This document shows positions 12,811-21,576 of a DNA stretch of 33,805 nucleotides, piece by piece; within the stretch, counting starts at the first letter, position 1; each line of letters starts with the position of its first letter. The translations under genes were made by a program, and so were the position numbers. Source of the DNA: Delftia tsuruhatensis NBRC 16741 (GTDB lineage Bacteria > Pseudomonadota > Gammaproteobacteria > Burkholderiales > Burkholderiaceae_C); the NCBI RefSeq assembly GCF_001571325.1, contig NZ_BCTO01000039.1:1-33805 (forward strand), given 5' to 3'. Below the pieces are notes generated by a model. That model worked only from the letters and a program-made list of their open reading frames with translations. It searched no databases and was not told the origin of the DNA.

Positions 12811-13355
12811 ACCAAGTCATCACCAGCACAATCCACAAGACAGCCGGCGGCAATCCTGACCCGGGCGCGGTCGAGGCCGTGCCCACGCTGACGCAGGTCT
12901 ATGAGGCGATCCGCCAGCTGCATGAGGCGGGTGAGGAGCCCACGCGTGACCGCATCCACAAGATGACGGGCCTGAACCTCACCACGGTGGACGACCGGAT
13001 CAAGGTGCTGCGCGGCGAGGGGATGATTTCGGCGGTGAAGCAGTGCTATCGCCCTGTGCACCAGCATGGCCCAGCGCGCGCTGTGACGGTCACGCACCTG
13101 ACCGACGGGCGATCCATCCTGGAAATCGGAGAGCATGTAGTCCACTTCAGCAGGACCGAAGGCGGGATGGTGGGCCAAGCCTATGCTGGCATCGCGCTCG
13201 AGCACACGGCGCTGGCGCGCGTCACTGAACTGCAGGACCAACTGCTGGAGGAGGTGGCAAAACGGCGCGCACTTGAACGCGAGGTGAAAGCGCTGAAGGG
13301 GCAGCGTAAGGTGGATCCTAGGCAAGCGGATTTGCTCATGGATCGGGCTACGTGA
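12807..13355 (+). CDS. Winged-helix DNA-binding protein, last gene of the early operon, 182 aa
   Basis: Residues about 26-75 form an HTH-like unit: TLTQVYEAIRQLHEAGEEPTRDRI, then NLTTVDDRIKVLRGEGMI, followed by a beta stretch. The C-terminal third is a coiled coil (ELQDQLLEEVAKRRALEREVKALK). It is the last gene before the late region, the position of late-gene regulators such as Q or an activator in lambdoid phages. It is therefore my best candidate for the factor acting on the repeated 18-bp late element. The DNA-binding fold is visible; the late-regulator role is inference from order. Confidence 0.65.
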   Translation: MNQVITSTIHKTAGGNPDPGAVEAVPTLTQVYEAIRQLHEAGEEPTRDRIHKMTGLNLTTVDDRIKVLRGEGMISAVKQCYRPVHQHGPARAVTVTHLTDGRSILEIGEHVVHFSRTEGGMVGQAYAGIALEHTALARVTELQDQLLEEVAKRRALEREVKALKGQRKVDPRQADLLMDRAT

Positions 13356-13419
13356 GAATAGGCACCCTTTCATATTTTGGTAACGCGGCTGCCAAATCTC
13401 AGACGCGACAGTGAAGGGA

Positions 13420-13443
13420 GCGCCGGCTGAGATCAGCCAGCGC
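13420..13443. terminator. Stem-loop between convergent genes
   Basis: GCGC-c-GGCTGA-ga-TCAGCC-a-GCGC lies between the convergent ends of the early operon and the large leftward gene. It lacks a clear T run on either side, so it is only a possible (weak or Rho-assisted) terminator. Confidence 0.35.
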
Positions 13444-13459
13444 CGCGTTCTTGAGCTCG

Positions 13460-16400
13460 TTAAAGAGCGGTAGATCTGCGTTGGTAGCGAAGTGCACCAA
13501 AAACGGATAGAACCAGGCTCAGCAACGCAATGAGCCACGGAGCGGTTGCGGGAACTGGCGTAGCGGTGCTGGGTCCTGCCATTCTGACGACTACCCCCGG
13601 GTCCACAATTTCGCCATTCTCGATACCGTCAGCGTCGCCGGCTCCGCCATCGGTCAATGTCAGTGTCACTCGATTGCCGTTAATTTGAGCGCCAGCATAC
13701 TTGGCCCAGTGCCCTGCTCCATTCTTCTTCCAATACTCAAGAGGCTGAGATGAAGAGGGGAGGCTAGCAATGTAGTCGATCTGCATCTGCACAGCTCCTC
13801 GGACGTTGCAGCCCGTCAGCTTGAAGGCAAACTGGGGTCCAGCTGCCTGCACTTCTGTGGGCAAGCCAGTGACCGCTCCCGCAGGGCTCGCCTGAGAACT
13901 CTCGAATGTGCAGCCAGGACCGCCTCCAGTGAGTTGTGCCTGCAATGCAGAGTCAACATGGCTGCGCCGCAGCGGAGTTATGGAGTTGCTGGGCTGTGAC
14001 GCGAGGCTATTTTTACCTTCGGCATTCGTTGCTACAACGGTGAAGGTATATGCTGTTCCACCCGTCAGTCCATTAATGGTGCAAGTCAGTGCGGACGATG
14101 TGCTGCAGGTTTTGGAGGCGTCGCCGACAGCCGTGACGACATAGTTGGTGATCGGTGCTCCTCCAGTGTTCAAAGGTGCAGTCCATCGCACTAGGCCCTG
14201 GTTTTCTGATGCCGTGGCAATTACGCTTGTGGGTGCATCAGGTACCGCGCCGGTAATCTGGAGGCTCTGGGTTTGCTCCGCCGCAGTTAACCAATTTGCA
14301 TCGCCGCTCTGCTGTGCAACTAGGGTGCAAGTTCCAGCGGCAACAACGCCTACTGTTGTGCCAGATACCGTGCAAACTGACGGGGTGCGGCTGCTGTAAC
14401 TGACCACCAGTCCAGACGTCGTGGTTGCTGTCGGGCTGATGATGAAAGTGCCGTCTTTTACATATGGTTGATTTGCTTGCGTGTTAAAAGTTATGTTGTT
14501 CAGTCCTTTGACTACATTTAGGCTATATGAGACAGGCTGCGCCGGGAGCCATTGAGAGTCTCCGGGTTGTGTTGCAGTAACAGTGCAAACACCGGTCCCT
14601 GCTGCGTTGAATGTCAAGCGGTTGCTTTGTAAAGCGCATCCTGGCGAGGAACTAAATTGGACGTCCAGTCCAGATGTTGCCGTTGCAGTCAAGGTATGTG
14701 GGATTCCCACCTGCTGTTGTCCTGGCGACGAAAAGTTAATCGTCTGTGCAGTACGGGTTTCCTGCGGTGTGACGGTAACAACTCCTTTTGTATAGGCGGA
14801 GGAATTGCCAATTGAATTAACTGCCGCTATGGTAATGGAATATGTTACACCATTGGTGAGTCCCGAGATTGTGCAGGCCTGATCATTCCCTGTTGGGCTG
14901 CACGATCCTACTGCCGCACCGCCTTCCCACGCCGTTGCTGTGTATTGCACTGGGGAATTGCCGGGGTCACTTGGAACGATTGACCACTGAACTGAAGCAC
15001 CTTGATTGACCGGCGTTGCAATAATGTTGTTGGCTGCCGCAGGAATATCTAGATCAAAGGATACATAGTTTAGAGGGATGATCGCATAGTTGCCGTTATG
15101 GTTTCCTGCAGCAGGAGCCAAAGAAAGACTCGCAGTCGCACCAGGAGCTATTGAAAATCGATAATAGCTGCTTGTGCCAAGAGGTTTTAGAAGAACGGTT
15201 TCAGTGCCTCCCACCGAAAGAGCGATATCGCGCAGAGGGGAGGCGCCAAGTGCTGTATAAATGGAACGATAGTTCCAACTGGATGCGGTGTAGTTGCCGG
15301 TGAGTCCAAGAGTGGCAATTTTTGGACTATCGTCTATGTATGTAGATATCAAATAATCTCGTAGCCAGATATTTGCATCGGACCCGATAATGTTTTGGAG
15401 ATTATTAATTCCTGTTGTGTTGCTGCTTACCAGGGATTTAATGAAGCTGGTTTCGGTTGCAAGTGATGACCCAGAATATCGATCTGCTGCATACCTTAAA
15501 AAAGCCCACTGCGCACCTGAATTGGCAAGGGTTTTTACGCTATTGTCTATTACTCCATATCTAGAAGGAGCCTGGAGCCAAGGGCGCCAATTTCCATACA
15601 GTATGTTTTGATATGTATTAAAAGCTGCTACTCTGCGTGACGCATTGGGTCCAGTGGTGAGGTTGGTTACGACAATGTTGTTAAACGGAGTGAGGCCTAC
15701 GGAGTTGGCGTAGAAGGCTTGCTCAATTGCCATGCCGCCAATAGCTTCATCCATCCACGGTTCTTCAAAAGGACTATTTGAAGATATTCTGTTGCTATCT
15801 AGAATTAAATGGGCAAGCTCTCTTGTGAAAGAGGCAGGCAAACCAGACATTGTTGCGCTTACAGTCCTTACATTAGAATTGATTGCTCCCGTGGGATCGG
15901 GCGTAAGTGCATAGATTATTTCGCCAATATTTCCGGATGAACACTCAGTTCTGCTCAACTTGTCTCTGGGCATGTACATGGAATAAGAACTGATGGGGCT
16001 GGCTGGAGCATCTAAGCGATTCATGCCCTGGGTAAAGAAAATTACCACTTTTCCATTTCCATCTGTATCGGATGGCGCACCGAATTTATCAACTATAGTT
16101 GGATAAATCACGCTGTCCATGTTTACAAGCATATTCTGCCAGTTCGTGGCGTTTATGTCTAAAGAGTAGGCTGGGTTTTCTTTGTCTGTAACGACAATAA
16201 TATTATTCCCTACCCAAGTTACTTCACCTTCAACGCTATATCCCGGGTTACATTGATTGGATAGGTCGTTATTCAGTCTCCAAATGTCGCCCACTGTAGG
16301 CGTGGCGCCAAATGGAATGGAAGTTTGGGGGCTCAGTGCCGAGCTGGGGTCGATCGTGCCTCTCCGCGCAAGAAAATCGGACTTCATGAACTGCCGGCGA

Positions 16401-16702
16401 ACAATTCTCGGATCATCCAAGGCGGTGCTTGTACTGGTGGTGTTACTCGGGGAAGCGGCGGTATTACCCTCAATCCCTATTTGTAGAGAAATTGTTGCCC
16501 CTGGGGAAGTGTTCATAGGAACAACTAGGTATTCTGAGTCTGCAGATCCTGAGTTTTTAATACTGATCTGCTGTAGTGCACCTTCATTATTAAGAAGGCC
16601 ATGGTGGGCCGCCAAAACAATGGATGGGAATATCTGAAGTGAAAAAAACAGCGCAAATTTGCTGAATTTACTCGAATGTTTATATTTGCCTATGATTTTC
16701 AT
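13460..16702 (-). CDS. Large secreted surface-sorted protein: M30-like peptidase domain, Fn3 and Ig-like repeats, IPTL-CTERM-like tail, 1080 aa
   Basis: Signal peptide at about residues 1-31. Residues about 130-470 resemble an M30 (hyicolysin-like) metallopeptidase: SFTRELAHLILDSNR then PWMDEAIGGMA. The zinc motif should be HExxH; here it is RELAH, with Arg294 replacing the first His, while Glu295, His298 and Glu319 remain, so activity is doubtful. Then come an Fn3 domain (about 555-645), two Ig-like repeats with paired Cys (about 650-820), a second Fn3 (about 822-915) and a choice-of-anchor-U-like domain with GDADGIENGEIVDPG. The tail has a VPATAPW motif, one transmembrane segment and RYQRR, as in IPTL-CTERM sorting signals. 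Clearly AT-richer than flanking phage genes and on the opposite strand: a lysogenic-conversion gene. Target unknown. Confidence 0.78.
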   Translation of the reverse strand: MKIIGKYKHSSKFSKFALFFSLQIFPSIVLAAHHGLLNNEGALQQISIKNSGSADSEYLVVPMNTSPGATISLQIGIEGNTAASPSNTTSTSTALDDPRIVRRQFMKSDFLARRGTIDPSSALSPQTSIPFGATPTVGDIWRLNNDLSNQCNPGYSVEGEVTWVGNNIIVVTDKENPAYSLDINATNWQNMLVNMDSVIYPTIVDKFGAPSDTDGNGKVVIFFTQGMNRLDAPASPISSYSMYMPRDKLSRTECSSGNIGEIIYALTPDPTGAINSNVRTVSATMSGLPASFTRELAHLILDSNRISSNSPFEEPWMDEAIGGMAIEQAFYANSVGLTPFNNIVVTNLTTGPNASRRVAAFNTYQNILYGNWRPWLQAPSRYGVIDNSVKTLANSGAQWAFLRYAADRYSGSSLATETSFIKSLVSSNTTGINNLQNIIGSDANIWLRDYLISTYIDDSPKIATLGLTGNYTASSWNYRSIYTALGASPLRDIALSVGGTETVLLKPLGTSSYYRFSIAPGATASLSLAPAAGNHNGNYAIIPLNYVSFDLDIPAAANNIIATPVNQGASVQWSIVPSDPGNSPVQYTATAWEGGAAVGSCSPTGNDQACTISGLTNGVTYSITIAAVNSIGNSSAYTKGVVTVTPQETRTAQTINFSSPGQQQVGIPHTLTATATSGLDVQFSSSPGCALQSNRLTFNAAGTGVCTVTATQPGDSQWLPAQPVSYSLNVVKGLNNITFNTQANQPYVKDGTFIISPTATTTSGLVVSYSSRTPSVCTVSGTTVGVVAAGTCTLVAQQSGDANWLTAAEQTQSLQITGAVPDAPTSVIATASENQGLVRWTAPLNTGGAPITNYVVTAVGDASKTCSTSSALTCTINGLTGGTAYTFTVVATNAEGKNSLASQPSNSITPLRRSHVDSALQAQLTGGGPGCTFESSQASPAGAVTGLPTEVQAAGPQFAFKLTGCNVRGAVQMQIDYIASLPSSSQPLEYWKKNGAGHWAKYAGAQINGNRVTLTLTDGGAGDADGIENGEIVDPGVVVRMAGPSTATPVPATAPWLIALLSLVLSVFGALRYQRRSTAL

Positions 16703-16963
16703 GTCGTATAAAGAAGTAAAACTCTAATTTGACGTATTCTTTGATTAATTGATAATGCAGTCTCAATTAATTTTTGACTCAACGGTTAACATGCTTACGA
16801 TTGTTTGAAAGTGTATCTCTCGTTGCTTGGGGCTGCAGCAGTTTTTTTTGTTCTACAGCGCCAAGTTCTTTGAAAAGTAGCACTGTGTGGGGCGCAAGCT
16901 GCAACATGTGCAGTCGAGCGGTTTACGGAGGCCTGACCCTTTTATCTTCTTGTTGAACGAGGA
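16703..16963. other. AT-rich intergenic stretch before the packaging genes
   Basis: No supported gene. It holds the leftward start region of the surface protein (TTATAC near 16706 on the minus strand) and a possible rightward promoter, TTGACT then TACGAT 16 bases later (about 16765-16793). Neither is strong. The repeated late element begins at 16964. Confidence 0.4.
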
Positions 16964-16981
16964 CCCTGGCTAGGGTTCGAC
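16964..16981 (+). promoter_or_regulatory. Repeated late element, copy 1 (terminase)
   Basis: CCCTGGCTAGGGTTCGAC, 16/18 or better to the consensus CCCCGNCTAGGGTTCGAC. It ends 25 bases before the terminase small-subunit ATG. A downstream CCCTGCCGGAA resembles the sequence after copy 6. Confidence 0.7.
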
Positions 16982-17006
16982 GCAGCAGGACCCTGCCGGA
17001 ACACTT

Positions 17007-17771
17007 ATGGCTATGGCCCAAAGTCCTGCCGGCAAGTCCGAGCCTCAAAAGAAACCTGTTCCAAAGAAGCCTGAAGCCGCCAACTCGGCTGCAGGCGCAG
17101 CCTTGCCTGCCAGCCGCACGGCGGCCAGAGTCCCCGCCGACTGGGAGCGCATAGAGCTGGACTACCGGGCCGGCATCAAGACCCTCCGCCAGATCGCCGA
17201 CGAGAACGGTATCACTCATGGTGCCATCAACAAGCGTGCCAAGCGGAATGGTTGGGAGCGCGACCTGGGCGTGAAGATCCAGGCAAAGGCCGATGCCCTG
17301 GTATCCAGAGAGGCGGTATCCAGCCAGGTATCCACGGATACCAAGCTCCGCGAACGTGCCGTCATCGATGCCAACGCTCAGGCTGTGGCCGACATCCGCC
17401 TGGCCCACCGCCGCGACATCCATCGGGCACGACGCGTCACCAACTCTCTAATGGATGAACTGGAGCGGATGGTCGGTGCCGAGAATGTTGCGCTGCTGGA
17501 GGAGCTGGGCGAGCTGATGCGCCAGCCCGACGACAACGGCCAGGACAAGCTCAATGACCTGTACATGAAGGTCATCAGCCTGCCTGAGCGTGGCAAGTCC
17601 ATGAAGACCCTGGCCGAGTCCCTGCGCATCCTGGTGGACATGGAGCGGCAGGCATTCGGCATGGACCCGAAGACAGGGCCTGGGCAAGGGCCCAATGGCG
17701 ATGGCGCTCCTCCTCGTGTCACCGTGGAGTTCGTGAAGCCGCCTGTGCGGCAGGAGGACGGCGATGATTGA
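17007..17771 (+). CDS. terS: Terminase small subunit-like DNA-packaging protein, 254 aa
   Basis: A Lys/Pro/Ala-rich N-terminus (about residues 1-45) leads to an HTH (IKTLRQIADENGITHGAINKR, then AKRNGWERDL, about residues 58-87), typical of small terminase subunits that recognise the packaging site. The middle is helical (oligomerisation) and the C-terminus is Pro/Gly-rich. It directly precedes, and overlaps by eight bases, the large subunit gene. The ATG at 17007 is used; a second ATG two codons later is equally possible. It is the first late gene, just after a copy of the 18-bp element. Confidence 0.82.
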   Translation: MAMAQSPAGKSEPQKKPVPKKPEAANSAAGAALPASRTAARVPADWERIELDYRAGIKTLRQIADENGITHGAINKRAKRNGWERDLGVKIQAKADALVSREAVSSQVSTDTKLRERAVIDANAQAVADIRLAHRRDIHRARRVTNSLMDELERMVGAENVALLEELGELMRQPDDNGQDKLNDLYMKVISLPERGKSMKTLAESLRILVDMERQAFGMDPKTGPGQGPNGDGAPPRVTVEFVKPPVRQEDGDD

Positions 17772-19032
17772 TGCCCCGCATGCGCTCCTGCAGTTGCCCG
17801 AGAAGCTCCGTGACATCTGGCTGCCTCGCCGCTACAAGGTGATGCACGGCGGCCGGGGCGGCGCCAAGTCTTGGTCCGTGGCTTCGGTGCTGCTGGTTAT
17901 GGCGGCGGACAGGCCTCTGCGTGTGCTGTGCGCGCGCGAAGTCCAGAAGTCGATGCGCGATTCGGTGCACCGCCTGTTGAAGGATGCCATTGTTCGAATG
18001 GGACTGGAGTCCTTCTTCGAAGTGCTCGATACCGAGATTCGCGGCGCCAACGGCTCGCTGTTCCTGTTCACCGGCCTGCAGAGCCACACCGTGGACTCGA
18101 TCAAGTCCTTTGAGGGCGTGGATCTGGTGTGGGTGGAAGAAGCCCACGGTGTGAGCAAGAAGTCCTGGGATGTGCTGATTCCGACCATTCGCAAGGAAGG
18201 CTCCGAGATCTGGATGACCCTGAATCCGGACATGGACACGGACGAGACCTATGTCCGTTTCATCGACAAGCCCAGCCCGGACACCTGGGTCTGCGAGATC
18301 AACTGGCGCGACAACCCATGGTTTCCGGCTGTACTGGACCAGGAGCGCCGCAAGTACAGAGCCACCAATCCCGAAGACTACCCCCATATCTGGGAAGGGA
18401 AGCCGCGCCGCGTGTCGGCGGGGTCCATCTACCGTCACGAGATCGAGGCCCTGTACGAGCAAAAGCGGATCTGCCCCGTGCCGTACGACCCGACTTTGCC
18501 GGTGCACACGATCTGGGACCTGGGCTGGAATGACGCCATGACCATTGGCTTTGTGCAGCGCGGGCCGCAGGACCTGCGTGTCATCGACTACATCGAGGAC
18601 AGCCATCGGACCCTGGACTGGTATGTGGCCCAGATCGAGAAGCGCCCGTTCCGTTGGGGCACTGACTTTCTGCCGCACGACGGCCGCACCAAGAACTTCC
18701 AGACCGGCAAGAGCACTCAGCAGCAGCTCACGGCCATGGGAAGGCGCAGCGTTGTGGTGCTGAGCGCGATGAACGTGGAAGAGGGCATCAAGGGCGCGCG
18801 AATGATCTTCCCCCGCTGCTATTTCGACGAGACCAAGACCGCGCGGCTGATCGAGTGCCTGCGGCGGTATCGGCGGGACATCCACCAGAAGACGGACGAG
18901 CCCATGGGCCCCATGCATGACGAGTTCAGCCACGGCGCGGACATGTTCCGCTACATCGGCCAGGCAGTGGATCTGATGACGAATGCCGCCATCGGCGAAT
19001 ACCAAGAGGCGCCAGCCCCGGTCTATTACTGA
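17764..19032 (+). CDS. terL: Terminase large subunit, PBSX/Terminase_3 family, 422 aa
   Basis: The ATPase Walker A is HGGRGGAKSWS (about residues 28-38), Walker B with catalytic Glu is DLVWVEEAH (about 119-127), and a coupling motif follows at MTLNPD. The nuclease domain shows IWDLGWNDAMTIGF and DFLPHDGRTKNF with its acidic residues. This is the complete motor-nuclease that pumps DNA into the prohead; length is normal for the PBSX-type group. It overlaps the small-subunit gene and is 10 bases before the portal gene. Confidence 0.95.
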   Translation: MIDAPHALLQLPEKLRDIWLPRRYKVMHGGRGGAKSWSVASVLLVMAADRPLRVLCAREVQKSMRDSVHRLLKDAIVRMGLESFFEVLDTEIRGANGSLFLFTGLQSHTVDSIKSFEGVDLVWVEEAHGVSKKSWDVLIPTIRKEGSEIWMTLNPDMDTDETYVRFIDKPSPDTWVCEINWRDNPWFPAVLDQERRKYRATNPEDYPHIWEGKPRRVSAGSIYRHEIEALYEQKRICPVPYDPTLPVHTIWDLGWNDAMTIGFVQRGPQDLRVIDYIEDSHRTLDWYVAQIEKRPFRWGTDFLPHDGRTKNFQTGKSTQQQLTAMGRRSVVVLSAMNVEEGIKGARMIFPRCYFDETKTARLIECLRRYRRDIHQKTDEPMGPMHDEFSHGADMFRYIGQAVDLMTNAAIGEYQEAPAPVYY

Positions 19033-19042
19033 GGACGACACC

Positions 19043-21343
19043 ATGAGCACCGCCCAGAACTACGCAGAAATTGACCCCGTGGACACGCCCGACGGCGATG
19101 TGCCCCTGACCCTTGCCGAATATCGGTCCATTCACGAAGAGATAGATGCCCAGCCCCGGGCCTGGCGCCGCACGGCCGACCGTGAGATGGACTATGCCGA
19201 CGGCAACCAGCTGGAGACGGAGCTGATTCGGCACATGAAGTCCCAGGGCATCCCGGTCGTGCGCGAGAACCTGATCGCGGGCAGCCTGGAAGGCATCCGG
19301 GGCTACGAGAAATCCACGCGCACGGACTGGCGCGTGACCCCGAATGGCCAGCCTGGAGGCCAGGACGTCGCGGACGCGATCAACTTCAAGCTGAACGAGG
19401 CCGAGCGCAATGCCAAGGCGGACGATGCTTGCAGCGACGCCTTCTATCCGCAGATCGGCGTGGGCATCGGATGGGTCGAGGTCAGCCGCTCCGATGACCC
19501 CTTTAGCTACCCCTACCAGTGCTTGGCCATCCACCGCAATGAGATCCATTGGGACTGGTCTTCCATCAAACCCGACCTCAGCGATGCGCGTTGGCTGCGG
19601 CGCCAGCGCTGGATGCATCCTTCTCGCATCGCGCGCGTCTTCCCGGAGCACAAGGAGCTGGTGCGCCAGTTCGGGCGCGCGGGCGTCAACTGGTGGAACG
19701 GGTACGACACCATGGACGCGGGCGCGAGCACGGGCCTGTCGCGGGCCTGGGACGTGGCTCGGGAATGGACCACCATGGAGGACCGTTGGCACAATCCCGT
19801 CAGCAAAGAGGTTTGCCTGACCGAGCTTTGGTATCGCCGCTGGTCTGACGTGGTGGTTCTCAAGAGTCCGGACGGCCGCGTGGTCGAGTACGACGAGAAC
19901 AACCCTGCCCATGTCTACGCCTTGGTCAACAAGGCCGCCAAGTCCATGCGCGCCACGGTGGCCAAGATCCGCCGCAGCTACTGGCTGGGCCCGCATGTCC
20001 TGTTCGACGGGCCCACGCCCTATGCCCACCGCCACTTCCCGTACGTGCCTTTCTGGGGATTCAGGGAAGACAGTACCAATGTGCCCTATGGCTACATCCG
20101 CAACCTGCTGGACATGCAGGACACGTTGAACAACGGGAACTCTCGGCTTCGCTGGGGTATGGGCGCTTTCCGGACCGAGCGCACCAAGGGCGCCGTGGAC
20201 ATGACCGATGACCAATTCCGGCGCACCATCGGCCGCCCGGATGCCGACATCGTGCTCAACGCTGCGCACATGCAGCAGAACGGTGCGCGGTTCAAGGTCG
20301 AGCGCGACTTTCAGGCCACTGCACAGCAGTTGGAACAGTTGGAAAATGCCCGGCGCGCGATTGAACGCGTGAACCCCGCTGCAGCTGGTGCGTTCTCTGG
20401 GAGGCGCGGCACGGCCACCAGTGGGGTCCAGGAGCAGACCCAGGTGGAGCAGGCCAACCAGTCGCTGGCGTACATGATCGGCAACTTCAAGACCAGCCGC
20501 ACCATGGTGGGCGAGCTGCTGATGAGCATGATCGTTCAGGACCTGGGCCAGGATGAGCAGACCATCATCATTGAGGGCGACGCCATCACTGCCAATCGGG
20601 CGGTGACTATCAACAAGCCCGAAGAAGATCCGGCAACGGGCATCCCCTATCTGTCCAACGACCTCCAGCGCACGCGCCTTCTGGTGGGCCTGGAGGACGT
20701 TCCCAGCAGCAGCACATTCCGAGCGCAGCAGCTGAGCACAATGAGCGAGGTGGTCAAGTCCATGCCGCCCCAGTTCCAAGCCGTCACCATGCCGATGATG
20801 GCCAGCCTGATGGATGTGCCGTTCAAGCGGCAGCTGGTGGATGCGTTGAAGGCTGCTGCCGCTCAGGAATCTCCAGAGCAGGTTGAGCAGCGCATTCAGC
20901 AGGAGGTGCAGGCTGCGCTGGTCAAGGCTGGGCATGATCTCAAGGCGCGCGAGCTGGAGATGAAGGAACGCCTGACCGATGCCCAGATCAAGAAGGTGAT
21001 GGCCGATGCCGTCCAGGTGGGCGTGCAGGCCGCCTTCTCGGCGATGCAGGGCGGGGCCCAGGTCGCCACGAACCCGGCCATCGCGCCCATTGCCGATGTC
21101 ATCATGCAGGGCGCAGGCTATCGAAAGCCCAGTCCTGGTGGCGACGATCCCGACTTCCCGGTGCCTAGTGCGGCGGCCGGCGGCCCAGCGCCGCAGTCGG
21201 GTGGCCCGGGCGCAGCTGGCGACATCGGCCAGGTGCACGAGAACACCAGTCCCACATTCCCGCCCATCCCGCAGGAACCGTCGCGCGGCATGCAGGGCAT
21301 CGAGACGCCCTCCGATGCCGACAACTTGCCCGCCGGCGCGTAA
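19043..21343 (+). CDS. P22-like portal protein, 766 aa
   Basis: The start at 19043 follows GAGGA by about seven bases; an earlier in-frame codon lies inside the terminase gene. The sequence matches P22-like portals: early WRRTADREMDYADGNQ, NLIAGSLEGIRGYEKSTRTDW, then the core WGFREDSTNVPYGYIRNLLDMQ, and a clip-proximal helix region with many Gln/Glu. The C-terminal 150 residues are helical and then Pro/Gly-rich. Portals form the dodecameric ring through which DNA enters. Length (766) fits the P22 group (about 725). An intrinsic terminator and a copy of the late element follow. Confidence 0.93.
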   Translation: MSTAQNYAEIDPVDTPDGDVPLTLAEYRSIHEEIDAQPRAWRRTADREMDYADGNQLETELIRHMKSQGIPVVRENLIAGSLEGIRGYEKSTRTDWRVTPNGQPGGQDVADAINFKLNEAERNAKADDACSDAFYPQIGVGIGWVEVSRSDDPFSYPYQCLAIHRNEIHWDWSSIKPDLSDARWLRRQRWMHPSRIARVFPEHKELVRQFGRAGVNWWNGYDTMDAGASTGLSRAWDVAREWTTMEDRWHNPVSKEVCLTELWYRRWSDVVVLKSPDGRVVEYDENNPAHVYALVNKAAKSMRATVAKIRRSYWLGPHVLFDGPTPYAHRHFPYVPFWGFREDSTNVPYGYIRNLLDMQDTLNNGNSRLRWGMGAFRTERTKGAVDMTDDQFRRTIGRPDADIVLNAAHMQQNGARFKVERDFQATAQQLEQLENARRAIERVNPAAAGAFSGRRGTATSGVQEQTQVEQANQSLAYMIGNFKTSRTMVGELLMSMIVQDLGQDEQTIIIEGDAITANRAVTINKPEEDPATGIPYLSNDLQRTRLLVGLEDVPSSSTFRAQQLSTMSEVVKSMPPQFQAVTMPMMASLMDVPFKRQLVDALKAAAAQESPEQVEQRIQQEVQAALVKAGHDLKARELEMKERLTDAQIKKVMADAVQVGVQAAFSAMQGGAQVATNPAIAPIADVIMQGAGYRKPSPGGDDPDFPVPSAAAGGPAPQSGGPGAAGDIGQVHENTSPTFPPIPQEPSRGMQGIETPSDADNLPAGA

Positions 21344-21363
21344 CGCCCTGCCGCCATTCTCAT

Positions 21364-21384
21364 GCCGCCTTCGGGCGGCTTTTT
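21364..21384 (+). terminator. Intrinsic terminator after portal gene
   Basis: GCCGCC-ttcg-GGCGGC followed by TTTTT, 20 bases after the portal stop codon and 9 bases before copy 2 of the late element. Confidence 0.88.
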
Positions 21385-21392
21385 CATTCCCG

Positions 21393-21410
21393 CCCCGTCT
21401 AGGGTTGGTC
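21393..21410 (+). promoter_or_regulatory. Repeated late element, copy 2 (capsid operon)
   Basis: CCCCGTCTAGGGTTGGTC, 16 of 17 defined positions or nearly so versus consensus. It lies directly after an intrinsic terminator, so a new transcript must start here or downstream. The next ATG is 166 bases away. Confidence 0.7.
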
Positions 21411-21576
21411 TTTCGTACCCGTCTTTTTGACACTGCTTTCAAGCCGTGGCGCATGTCGCTGTGGCGATGACTGCGGCGCACCAGCGCTGCAGATTCAAGA
21501 GCAGATGGCGCGGCGCCCAGGCGCTGCACCGGATTGCTGGCCCTTTGCGGCCACGGCGATATGTGGCGGGACAGGC

